This document shows positions 43,199 to 51,271 of a stretch of DNA of 64,000 nucleotides, in pieces. Numbering within the stretch: position 1 is the stretch's first letter; every line of letters begins with the position of its first letter. The DNA comes from Algicola sp. (lineage in GTDB: Bacteria > Bacteroidota > Bacteroidia > Flavobacteriales > Flavobacteriaceae): positions 25,131 through 89,130 of the forward strand of contig JAAEZI010000005.1 in the NCBI GenBank assembly GCA_018222915.1, in the 5' to 3' direction. The notes under the pieces are model-generated. The model saw only the letters and a list, made by a program, of their open reading frames with translations, had not been told where the DNA came from and ran no database searches. A program made the position numbers and the translations under genes.

Positions 43199-44176
43199 TT
43201 ACTTTTTTCTTTCTATTACGTAGTTCACCATCAATTTCAATGCCGATTTATATTCAGAATCTGGGTAAGTATCTAAGATTTGTAGGGCTTGGCTTTGAAA
43301 CGCATGCATTTTTTCAATCGCATAATCTAAGCCATTGTTTGTCTTGACGAAATCAATAACCTCCTTAACACGTTTCTTATTCTTGTTATGGTTTTTGACT
43401 GAATTTATAAGCCAAGCCTTTTCTTTTTTTGTGCAAGTGTTGAGAACATGAATTAAAGGCAAGGTCATTTTTTGTTCCTTAATATCGATTCCAGTAGGTT
43501 TACCAATGGCTTCCTCGCCATAATCGAATAAGTCATCCTTAATTTGAAAAGCCATACCAATAAGCTCACCAAATTTGCGCATCGATTCAACATCTGGTGC
43601 ATTGGGTTTTACGGAGGCAGCTCCCAAACTACAGCACGCGGCAATTAAGGTCGCCGTTTTTTGCCGAATAATGTCGTAATAAATTGCTTCCGTAATATCT
43701 AATTGCCGCGCCTTTTCGATTTGCAATAATTCGCCTTCACTCATTTCGCGTACTGCCACAGATATAATTTTCAATAGATCGAAATCATTATTATCAATTG
43801 ATAGTAGTAAACCTTTGGACAATAAATAATCACCAATAAGAACGGCTATTTTATTTTTCCATAAGGCATTTATAGAGAAAAATCCGCGTCGTCTATTGCT
43901 ATCATCAACCACATCATCATGCACCAAAGTAGCGGTATGAATCAATTCAATAACGGCTGCTCCTCGATAAGTACGCTCACTGACTTGACCATTATCGACC
44001 ATTTTAGCCACCAAGAAGACAAACATCGGACGCATTTGTTTACCCTTTCGGTTAACGATATAATGTGTAATCCGATTTAATAATGCTACCTTACTAGACA
44101 TAGATAATAGAAACTTTTGTTCGAAAAGTTCCATTTCATAGGCAATAGGCTGTTTTATTTTTTCAGTAATCTTCAA
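43199..44176 (-). CDS. all-trans polyprenyl diphosphate synthase
   Basis: A 325-residue prenyltransferase. The first Asp-rich motif is DDVVDD at residues 87-92, and the second is FQIKDDLFDYGEE near 215. It condenses isopentenyl units on FPP to make a long prenyl chain, most likely the menaquinone tail. Closest to IspB/octaprenyl synthases. Starts at a TTG at 44176, because the N-terminus MKITEKIKQPIAYEMELF is typical. -7 element at 44213-44206. Confidence 0.93.
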   Translation of the reverse strand: MKITEKIKQPIAYEMELFEQKFLLSMSSKVALLNRITHYIVNRKGKQMRPMFVFLVAKMVDNGQVSERTYRGAAVIELIHTATLVHDDVVDDSNRRRGFFSINALWKNKIAVLIGDYLLSKGLLLSIDNNDFDLLKIISVAVREMSEGELLQIEKARQLDITEAIYYDIIRQKTATLIAACCSLGAASVKPNAPDVESMRKFGELIGMAFQIKDDLFDYGEEAIGKPTGIDIKEQKMTLPLIHVLNTCTKKEKAWLINSVKNHNKNKKRVKEVIDFVKTNNGLDYAIEKMHAFQSQALQILDTYPDSEYKSALKLMVNYVIERKK

Positions 44177-44205
44177 TTAGGATGCTCAAAATTTAAGGAA
44201 TACTA

Positions 44206-44213
44206 CAAAATTA
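44206..44213 (-). promoter_or_regulatory. -7 element of the polyprenyl synthase gene
   Basis: Reading leftward TAATTTTG at 44213-44206, full match to TAnnTTTG, about 30 bases upstream of the TTG start. Confidence 0.45.
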
Positions 44214-44266
44214 CTAATTAAGTCGCTAAGGAAATGAAATACTAATAATAAATCGTTAAAATTTAC

Positions 44267-44296
44267 TTGTAGGAAAAGGTCACACCAATATTTTTG
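44267..44296 (+). promoter_or_regulatory. canonical promoter of the 44334 gene
   Basis: TTG (44267-44269), a 19-base spacer, then TATTTTTG (44289-44296). This is the consensus Bacteroidota arrangement. The ATG lies 38 bases downstream of the -7 element. Confidence 0.75.
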
Positions 44297-44333
44297 TATA
44301 TTTAATTGTTAATTAATTTAAAACCCGAACTTT

Positions 44334-45263
44334 ATGAAAAAAATTACTCTTTTATTTTTAACTCTCATTGCTTTTACTTTCGGTTATGCTCAAGAAACCA
44401 TTTCTTTTGAGGCTGCTGAAGGTTATACTTTGGGTGACATCAACACACAAAATGGATGGACAACTACTGGAACTGGTCCAGGGACCTTTGTCACAAATCA
44501 AGTAGTGAGCAATGAGCAAGCTACGGATGGCACTAATTCCTTAAAAATTGTTCAAGAAACAGCTTTTCCCGGGCAAAGTTCGGCGATTGTTGGTGGATTT
44601 TATAATTATGCCGTTCCTGTACCTCAGGATGGTTCTGTTTTTTCTGCAGACATGCGTATTACGTTGCAAAGTGCGAATAGCTCCAATTTTATTTTTGGAA
44701 TAGTTAATTTAACAGCTGGTTCATTTATCGCTTGGTTAGAATTTGATTTTGGCGGTAATATTTTTGTGCTTGTTGACGATGGCTTAGGTACCGTTGTAAG
44801 AAATGATACTGGTGTGAGCTGGAGTCAAGACACTTGGTACAATGTACGTATGGAAATTGCCGCTTCAACCATTACTTTCTACGTGGATGACGTTTTGGTA
44901 AGTACAGGCACCGTTATCATTCCTGACGCTGTTGAGCAAGTACGTTTTTCACATGATAACTTTGAAGGCGATGCTTTTATTGATAATTTCAGAACTAACG
45001 ATGAAGACTTATCTGTTAATGAATTTGATACCAATGCTTTCACGCATTTTTACAACAAGAATTCTAAAACCTTAGAGTTATCATCAAGCCAAACTGCTTT
45101 GACTAATATTCAGATTTTTGACGTGTTAGGAAAGCGTATTTTAAACAGTAGCTTAACTGGAAACGACGCTACCGTAAATACCGCGAATTTTAAAGATGGT
45201 ATTTATATTGCTAGAGTAGCTACTGCCCAAGGTGCAGAAACTATTAAGTTCCTTAAAAATTAG
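44334..45263 (+). CDS. secreted LamG-like protein with type IX sorting domain
   Basis: A 309-residue protein. Signal peptide at 1-19 (ending FGYAQ). A concanavalin/LamG-like jelly roll covers about 20-215 (ADMRITLQSANSSNFIFGI, VRMEIAASTITFYVDD, FIDNFRTND). A type IX sorting domain begins at about 235 (QIFDVLGKRILNSS, FKDGIYIARVAT). Likely exported to the surface or medium, possibly binding a glycan. Its own unit, with a textbook promoter and a bidirectional terminator after it. Confidence 0.88.
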   Translation: MKKITLLFLTLIAFTFGYAQETISFEAAEGYTLGDINTQNGWTTTGTGPGTFVTNQVVSNEQATDGTNSLKIVQETAFPGQSSAIVGGFYNYAVPVPQDGSVFSADMRITLQSANSSNFIFGIVNLTAGSFIAWLEFDFGGNIFVLVDDGLGTVVRNDTGVSWSQDTWYNVRMEIAASTITFYVDDVLVSTGTVIIPDAVEQVRFSHDNFEGDAFIDNFRTNDEDLSVNEFDTNAFTHFYNKNSKTLELSSSQTALTNIQIFDVLGKRILNSSLTGNDATVNTANFKDGIYIARVATAQGAETIKFLKN

Positions 45264-45286
45264 GAAGTTGATGATCTATGAAATTA

Positions 45287-45314
45287 AAAAAAGCGACCGA
45301 TGGTCGCTTTTTTT
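45287..45314. terminator. bidirectional terminator between the 44334 gene and rlmN
   Basis: Stem AAAAAAGCGACC (45287-45298), loop GAT, stem GGTCGCTTTTTT (45302-45313), with A's before and T's after. Third instance of the GCGACC/GGTCGC stem. Confidence 0.9.
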
Positions 45315-45315
45315 A

Positions 45316-46356
45316 TTAGGTCTTATTAGCTAATTGTCCGCAAGCAGCATCAATATCTTTTCCTCGAGAGCGTCTTACAGTTACGGTAATTCGGTGAGCT
45401 TCCAACATATTGACATACATATCTATGGCTTTTGAATCTGCTTGCTGGAATTCACCATCGTCAATTGGATTGTATTCAATTAAATTCACTTTACTAGGTG
45501 CGAACTTACAGAACTCAATAAGAGCATCCACATCTTTTTTTGTATCGTTAATGCCATCCCAAACCACATACTCATAAGTAATCCTATTTTTAGTCTTAGC
45601 ATACCAGTATTCTAAAGCTTCCCTTAAATCTTCCAATGGAAAGGTGGCATTAAAAGGCATGATGGATGTTCTGATATCATTGATGGCTGAGTGCAAAGAC
45701 ACCGCTAAATTGAATTTCACCTCATCATCGGCCATTTTCTTGATCATTTTAGGAACGCCTGAGGTTGATACGGTGATTCTTTTTGGAGACATGCCTAAAC
45801 CTTCGGGTGAGGTTATTTTATCGATTGATTTAATGACATTATTGTAGTTCATGAGTGGCTCACCCATACCCATAAAAACGATATTTGTTAATGGTCGGTC
45901 AAAATACAATCGACTTTCATTATCTATGGCAACGACTTGATCAAAAATTTCATCAGGATTGAGGTTACGCATTCTTTTGAGTCTAGACGTTGCACAAAAT
46001 CGGCAATCCAAACTACAACCTACTTGACTTGACACACACGCGGTTGTTCTTGTTTTTGTAGGAATCAATACAGATTCTACCACCAATCCGTCATGTAATC
46101 GTACCGCATTTTTGACGGTTCCATCTGAACTCCGCTGCATTTGATCTACTTTGATATGATTGATCACAAAGGCATCCATGAGCATCTGACGGGTTTCCTT
46201 GGAAATGTTGGTCATATCGTCAAAGGTATGTGCACCTTTGTTCCATAACCATTCATAAACCTGGTTTCCACGAAAAGCTTGATCGCCTTGTTGGACAAAA
46301 AAGTCTCGCAATTGTTCTTTAGTTAGTGCTCGTATGTCTTTCTTTTTAGTACTCAT
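45316..46356 (-). CDS. rlmN: 23S rRNA (adenine-2503-C2)-methyltransferase
   Basis: A 346-residue radical-SAM methyltransferase that methylates A2503 of 23S rRNA and A37 of some tRNAs. It shows the CxxxCxxC cluster (VGCSLDCRFCAT), MGMGEPLMNYNNV, SLHSAIND and the C-terminal acceptor Cys (IDAACGQLA). I start at ATG 46356 (MSTKKKDI). The upstream in-frame ATG at 46395 would put the -7 element inside the gene and abuts repeat C. The message is nearly leaderless, with about 9 bases between the -7 element and the ATG. Confidence 0.95.
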   Translation of the reverse strand: MSTKKKDIRALTKEQLRDFFVQQGDQAFRGNQVYEWLWNKGAHTFDDMTNISKETRQMLMDAFVINHIKVDQMQRSSDGTVKNAVRLHDGLVVESVLIPTKTRTTACVSSQVGCSLDCRFCATSRLKRMRNLNPDEIFDQVVAIDNESRLYFDRPLTNIVFMGMGEPLMNYNNVIKSIDKITSPEGLGMSPKRITVSTSGVPKMIKKMADDEVKFNLAVSLHSAINDIRTSIMPFNATFPLEDLREALEYWYAKTKNRITYEYVVWDGINDTKKDVDALIEFCKFAPSKVNLIEYNPIDDGEFQQADSKAIDMYVNMLEAHRITVTVRRSRGKDIDAACGQLANKT

Positions 46357-46364
46357 AAGTTCTG

Positions 46365-46372
46365 CAAAAATA
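46365..46372 (-). promoter_or_regulatory. -7 element of rlmN
   Basis: Reading leftward TATTTTTG at 46372-46365, full match to TAnnTTTG, only 8 bases upstream of the ATG at 46356. Confidence 0.5.
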
Positions 46373-46395
46373 GGATATTTTATAGGACGAGCCAT

Positions 46396-46487
46396 GCATT
46401 AGCGGTTGAAACGGCATCCTTTTGTTCCCAACAAAAGATATAGTGGAAAACGCGGCGCGCCGAAGCCTAAGCGTAGGCGCGCAATGC
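46396..46487. repeat. structured intergenic repeat, copy C
   Basis: 92 bases with inverted ends GCATT and AATGC, where copies A and B have GCGTTA/TAACGC, so both arms changed together. It has a perfect internal hairpin CTTTTGTT-CCC-AACAAAAG. A second palindrome is GCGCGCC...GGCGCGC, holding GCCTA-AGCG-TAGGC. It lies between queA's terminator and rlmN. It shares 'TAGTGGAAA' and 'TTGAAACGG' blocks with copy A, but is longer. Confidence 0.75.
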
Positions 46488-46494
46488 CCAAATA

Positions 46495-46523
46495 AAAAAA
46501 GCCTTGCGAATTACAAGGCTTTT
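46495..46523 (-). terminator. terminator of queA
   Basis: Reading leftward, stem AAAAGCCTTG (46523-46514), 7-base loop TAATTCG, stem CAAGGCTTTT (46506-46497), then more T's. It lies 19 bases after the queA stop codon. Confidence 0.85.
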
Positions 46524-46541
46524 ACTGAATAGTTATATCAT

Positions 46542-47591
46542 TTAGATGATGAGCATGGCATCACCGTAAGTGTAGAATCGGTATTTTTCCTTAACCGCTT
46601 CCTCATACGCTTTTTTCATAAATTCATGACCAGCAAATGCAGACACCATCATCAATAAGGTGGATTTAGGCGTGTGAAAATTCGTGATCATACTATTGGC
46701 AATACTGAATTCGTATGGTGGAAAAATAAATTTATTCGTCCAACCCGAATATTCATTGAGTAAACCATTCGAAGACACCGAACTCTCAATAGTTCTCATT
46801 GCCGTTGTACCTACAGCACACACACGTTTTTTATCTTGGATACCTTTATTAATGATATCTGCAGCCTCTTGTCTGATAACGATTTCTTCACTATCCATTT
46901 TATGTTTAGACAAATCCTCAACTTCAACTGGGTTAAACGTACCCAATCCTACGTGTAAGGTGACCTCTGGCAACTCAACCCCTTTAATTTCCAATCGTTT
47001 AAGCAAATGTCTTGAGAAGTGTAATCCTGCCGTTGGTGCTGCTACAGCGCCTTCGTTTTTAGCAAAAATAGTTTGATAACGCTCTTCATCTTCTGGCTCA
47101 ACGTCTCTTTTGATGTATTTTGGCAATGGTGTTTCACCGAGCTCTGTCAGTTTTCTTCTGAATTCACTATAGGAACCATCATAAAGGAAACGCAATGTTC
47201 TACCTCTTGACGTGGTATTATCGATAACTTCGGCAACTAAGGTTTCGTCTTCACCGAAATATAATTTATTCCCGATACGTATTTTCCTTGCAGGATCAAC
47301 CAACACATCCCAAAGTCGTTGTTCTTCATTTAATTCTCGTAACAAGAACACTTCAATTCTTGCGCCAGTTTTCTCTTTATTCCCGTACAAGCGTGCTGGA
47401 AATACTTTCGTATTATTTAAAATCATCACATCTCCTTCATCGAAATAATCGATGATATCCTTAAAAAGTTTATGTTCGATGGTTTGATTTTTCCTATCCA
47501 AAACCATTAATCGAGATTCGTCTCTTATTTGTGATGGACGCTCTGCTAATAATTCTTCTGGAAGGTCAAAATTAAAGTGTGATAATTTCAT
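46542..47591 (-). CDS. queA: S-adenosylmethionine:tRNA ribosyltransferase-isomerase
   Basis: A 349-residue enzyme making epoxyqueuosine in tRNA, from SAM. Family marks: [26 protein letters not shown] at the start, [30 protein letters not shown] and TTAMRTIES. Full length for the family. It has its own promoter (47646-47615) and terminator, so is transcribed alone; the upstream aroA gene ends 69 bases earlier. Confidence 0.96.
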   Translation of the reverse strand: MKLSHFNFDLPEELLAERPSQIRDESRLMVLDRKNQTIEHKLFKDIIDYFDEGDVMILNNTKVFPARLYGNKEKTGARIEVFLLRELNEEQRLWDVLVDPARKIRIGNKLYFGEDETLVAEVIDNTTSRGRTLRFLYDGSYSEFRRKLTELGETPLPKYIKRDVEPEDEERYQTIFAKNEGAVAAPTAGLHFSRHLLKRLEIKGVELPEVTLHVGLGTFNPVEVEDLSKHKMDSEEIVIRQEAADIINKGIQDKKRVCAVGTTAMRTIESSVSSNGLLNEYSGWTNKFIFPPYEFSIANSMITNFHTPKSTLLMMVSAFAGHEFMKKAYEEAVKEKYRFYTYGDAMLII

Positions 47592-47614
47592 TTGTTATAT
47601 TTTTTTTAAAGGTG

Positions 47615-47646
47615 CAAATATACAATGTCTAGATAGGGGTTGTCAA
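47615..47646 (-). promoter_or_regulatory. promoter of queA
   Basis: Reading leftward, TTG (47646-47644), 21 bases, then TATATTTG (47622-47615). The -7 element is a full match; the spacer is at the long end of the usual range. ATG 24 bases downstream. Confidence 0.65.
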
Positions 47647-47660
47647 GTAAAACACCGTAT

Positions 47661-48887
47661 TTATTTAGAAAATTTAAATCCGATCGCTTTTAAATCATCC
47701 CAAAACGTCGGATATGATTTAGAAACGACCATATAATCTTCTATTTTTAAATTTGTTTTTAATGCTAATGGTGCAAATGCCATGGCCATGCGATGATCGT
47801 TATACGTGGCAATAGTGACATCGTTTTGCCATTCCGAGATAGGCTGTAATTGTAATGCTTCTGATGTAATACTCACCTGAGCCCCAAACTTCTGAAGTTC
47901 GTTTTGTAAGGCCACTAAGCGATCTGTCTCCTTAATTTTTAAAGTGTGTAATCCTGAAAGCTGACATTCCAGACCTAATCCCAAACAGGTTACAGCTATG
48001 GTTTGAGCGATATCTGGCGCATTTTTAAGATTGATTATAATGGGTTGTTTATCGCCATCTTCTTGCTTTATTAAGGTGAGTGCATGTTCATCAAATTTTG
48101 ATGCCACACCAAATAGCTTATAAATATCTACAAGTACCGAATCACCTTGTAAAGAAGTTTTATTATAAGATGACAGCGTAATTTCAGTACCAACAGGGCT
48201 TAGAGCGACCATACTGAAGTAATAAGAAGCCGAAGACCAATCAGATTCTACGGTTATTACTTTTGTTTTTAAAGGGCTGACTTTGGGTTGTACTGAAATT
48301 GTTTGATTCTCAAAGCGTGACTCAATTCCTAATTGACTTAATAAATCCAGCGTCATTTGGATGTATGGCATAGAAGTGATGTCACCTTCCAATGTTAATG
48401 CCAGTCCGTTTTCTAATTTGGAAGCTATTAATAATAATGCTGAAATGTATTGACTACTGACATTGGCCTTTAAACTGACCTGGTTTTTCGATAATGTTTT
48501 ACCTTTAATTAAAAGTGGCGGACAACCTTCAGTCTCTAAATAGGAAATGTCTGCTCCTAATGCCTTCAGTGCTTCTACTAAAATAGCAATTGGGCGTTCC
48601 TTCATCCGTTGAGAACCGGTAAGCACGACTTCTTTTCCTTGGCGACTGGCAAAAAATGCTGTTAAGAAACGCATAGCGGTTCCAGCATGATGGATATCTA
48701 TGATTGAATCGTCACCAGCTAAGGCTTTCGCCATCACTTTACTATCATCGGAATTAGAGCAATTATTTATAACCAATTCTGGGAAAAGTGCCTGCAAGAG
48801 CAATAAGCGATTGGACTCACTTTTAGAACCAGTAATGGTAATACTTGACGCTCTGTGTACCTCCGATTTATATAATTTCAATATCAT
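47661..48887 (-). CDS. aroA: 3-phosphoshikimate 1-carboxyvinyltransferase (EPSP synthase)
   Basis: A 408-residue enzyme of the shikimate pathway, joining PEP to shikimate-3-phosphate. Seen: GSKSESNRLLLLQALF, GTAMRFLTAFFA, SQRMKERPIAILVEALKALGAD, NDHRMAMAFAPLAL and YPTFWDDL. Slightly short against the 427-residue E. coli enzyme, as usual in Bacteroidota. I start at ATG 48887; a TTG lies just before it. It follows mazG by about 30 bases on the same strand and may be read with it. Confidence 0.95.
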   Translation of the reverse strand: MILKLYKSEVHRASSITITGSKSESNRLLLLQALFPELVINNCSNSDDSKVMAKALAGDDSIIDIHHAGTAMRFLTAFFASRQGKEVVLTGSQRMKERPIAILVEALKALGADISYLETEGCPPLLIKGKTLSKNQVSLKANVSSQYISALLLIASKLENGLALTLEGDITSMPYIQMTLDLLSQLGIESRFENQTISVQPKVSPLKTKVITVESDWSSASYYFSMVALSPVGTEITLSSYNKTSLQGDSVLVDIYKLFGVASKFDEHALTLIKQEDGDKQPIIINLKNAPDIAQTIAVTCLGLGLECQLSGLHTLKIKETDRLVALQNELQKFGAQVSITSEALQLQPISEWQNDVTIATYNDHRMAMAFAPLALKTNLKIEDYMVVSKSYPTFWDDLKAIGFKFSK

Positions 48888-48918
48888 CAAAAAGTTCCTA
48901 TTTACAACAAGAAATGGA

Positions 48919-49245
48919 TTATTTTAATTTGTCATTATTGTGGTGCCTATCGTGATCTCTTTTTGTTTTTTTGTCCATTTTTTTATCGAAGGCCTTTTGC
49001 AAATCGATTCCTGTTTGGTTCGCTAAGCACAAAACAACAAATACCACATCCGCTAACTCTTCTCCTAGATCTTTGTCCTTATCACTTTCCTTCTCACTTT
49101 GTTCGCCATATCTGCGTGCGATTATCCTAGCAACCTCACCAACCTCTTCTGTAAGTTGAGCCATGTTAGTTAACTCATTAAAATATCTAACGCCATGTTC
49201 CTTTATCCAGTCATCAACCGCCTTTTGAGCCTTAGCTAAGTCCAT
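48919..49245 (-). CDS. MazG-like nucleotide pyrophosphohydrolase
   Basis: A 108-residue all-alpha NTP pyrophosphatase with the Mg-binding pattern EEVGEVARIIARRYGEQ...LGEELADVVFVVLCLANQTGID (EExxE...ExxD). It probably removes pyrophosphate from non-canonical or damaged NTPs. One base separates it from the stop of the DUF3857 gene at 49247, so it is co-translated with the upstream genes. The single-domain MazG-like form is about 105-110 residues. Confidence 0.9.
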   Translation of the reverse strand: MDLAKAQKAVDDWIKEHGVRYFNELTNMAQLTEEVGEVARIIARRYGEQSEKESDKDKDLGEELADVVFVVLCLANQTGIDLQKAFDKKMDKKTKRDHDRHHNNDKLK

Positions 49246-49246
49246 A

Positions 49247-51268
49247 TTATAACTTTTTTAGAACGATTTTCTCCGATTGCTTCTCGATAACTCTTGTGTA
49301 AAATTTCTTAAAAACCTCGTAGTCTTGTGCTATAATGATAGGAGACCTCATATCTAAGGCGATGGTCAATTGTAAAAAGCTGCCATTTTCTTTTACTAAG
49401 TATGTAAATCCGCCAACATTTGAATTAAAGTCTAACTTCTCACTCTTTGGCAATGATTCTACCGCATACCCTTCAGGAATCATGACGTTCACCATATACT
49501 TTGTTGAAAAGGGATAGGTTAAATCGATAGGATACTGTCTCTTTTCTTGCTTAAATGGGTTCTCTTCAGAAGCCATAAACAGCATAGGAGAGACATATAA
49601 ATTACCGCCTATGTCTTCAACCGCATTTTCTAATTCATAATTGTAGGTGATTTTTACCGGTTCCGTATACGCCATCTCATTTTCAATTTGCAAATCAGAT
49701 ACGAGCAATTCGCCATTATCCTTTTCAATGGTTTTGATATATTCGTCCGGACTGGTATTGGCAAATTTATTTCTAAAATCCATAGCTAAATAATCTGTTT
49801 TTTGCTGACGTAACTTTCCATCAATAGTAAGGTCTGGATTTATCTTCACATTTAAAGAGGTCACTTCAGAAGATAAACTATTTGGATATAAATTAATCCA
49901 AGCAGAACTACCACTCTCGCGAACGACACGTCCTTGCCAATTGAGCACTCGAGCAGGAAGCACATTAAAGCTACTGTAAGGCGAAGAAGCATCTAAAAGC
50001 ACATTAAAACCTTCATGCTCTACCATACAGATCACATAATTGAAACCTTGCTGCGTTGGAAATAATGGAATACCATGATTTTTGGTACTTATCAAGACTG
50101 GATTTGCTTGAATTCCTGCGTATCGCAACATGGCCGTCAGCATTAAATTAATATCGGCTATATTTCCAGCACCATCTTTGTAAGCTCTTCTTACACCAAT
50201 ATCACTTGTGAATCCATAAAACTCATTCCACTGCATTTTTGATTTCACAAAATGATAAATCATTCCCGCTTTTTGTATAGGATCTTCAACACCGCCAACC
50301 AAAGCATCAATATCATTCTCAAAATATCCAGATTTCGACAATTGGCCTCCAAATCCATCATTACTATAAATGGTTTTTGTTACGGCATCCCAATTTGTTG
50401 AGAGTGGTCTTAATTGCTGATTTGGAAATTTTACCGCTGATAATTCCATGATTAATTTAGCTCTATAATTATCAACATTATCTACAAATGGTTCTGGCTT
50501 TAAAGCAGGCACATTATCACATGAGCTAGATAGCACATTTACCCTGTAAGATTCTTTGGATTGTGTGGTTTTAATTCTAGAGGGTTTCAAGTCAGTTGAA
50601 CCTATGTTAGAATTTGTATTGGTAAAGACAATGGTTTTGCTGTCTAAAGACTCCTCAATAGGTGGTGTATATGAAGCCCTTGGGTTTAAGAGCTTATTAT
50701 ACATATAATATTCAGGTGTTTTAATATCTAATTCAAATTTGTTAATAGGAATTGTGTATTGAAAATCAATGTCATCTATTGCAGAAAACGGTGACCTAAT
50801 TTCATAGGTGTACTCAATCACCGCACCTTCCTTTATATTGGGCATTGTAAAGGATTCTGTTTTCCAATATTTATTAGTCTCTTCAGAAAACATCCCGTCC
50901 TTTCTAAGTTTATCTTCCTCAATTTTACCACTCACTAGATTATAGGTATAGCCCTTTAGCTTTGTTAAATTTTCTTTTTTGGCATTCGTTTCATTGTAGA
51001 TTTTGATACGTTTGGTTGCCCATTTATAGCCTTCTTTATTGTAAATTTTAATACGTTCATGCACTTCCTTAACTTGCGTAAAACCATCACCTTGTATGTA
51101 ATCAAATCGAACATGTTCATTACGATATAGAACGGCTGCGTCGGCCAAAGAATCTAATGGATGTGCTTTTTCCATTAACTCTTCTTTAGATACTTTTCCG
51201 AATTTAAAATCTTGGGACTTTGCACTAAATACTATTAGGAATAAGGCTATGGTATATTTGATTTTCAC
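49247..51268 (-). CDS. DUF3857 protein with degenerate transglutaminase core
   Basis: A 673-residue protein with a signal peptide (MKIKYTIALFLIVFSAKSQ, GTG start). A DUF3857 beta domain covers about 60-250, a transglutaminase-like fold about 320-440, and a C-terminal beta domain follows. The transglutaminase Cys position reads GNIADINLMLTAML, without Cys, and the His position reads GFNYVICMV. The catalytic Cys and His are thus gone while the Asp (LLDASS) stays. Probably periplasmic and non-enzymatic. Paired with 51272-53185, where the site is intact. Confidence 0.85.
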   Translation of the reverse strand: MKIKYTIALFLIVFSAKSQDFKFGKVSKEELMEKAHPLDSLADAAVLYRNEHVRFDYIQGDGFTQVKEVHERIKIYNKEGYKWATKRIKIYNETNAKKENLTKLKGYTYNLVSGKIEEDKLRKDGMFSEETNKYWKTESFTMPNIKEGAVIEYTYEIRSPFSAIDDIDFQYTIPINKFELDIKTPEYYMYNKLLNPRASYTPPIEESLDSKTIVFTNTNSNIGSTDLKPSRIKTTQSKESYRVNVLSSSCDNVPALKPEPFVDNVDNYRAKLIMELSAVKFPNQQLRPLSTNWDAVTKTIYSNDGFGGQLSKSGYFENDIDALVGGVEDPIQKAGMIYHFVKSKMQWNEFYGFTSDIGVRRAYKDGAGNIADINLMLTAMLRYAGIQANPVLISTKNHGIPLFPTQQGFNYVICMVEHEGFNVLLDASSPYSSFNVLPARVLNWQGRVVRESGSSAWINLYPNSLSSEVTSLNVKINPDLTIDGKLRQQKTDYLAMDFRNKFANTSPDEYIKTIEKDNGELLVSDLQIENEMAYTEPVKITYNYELENAVEDIGGNLYVSPMLFMASEENPFKQEKRQYPIDLTYPFSTKYMVNVMIPEGYAVESLPKSEKLDFNSNVGGFTYLVKENGSFLQLTIALDMRSPIIIAQDYEVFKKFYTRVIEKQSEKIVLKKL

Positions 51269-51271
51269 TAG

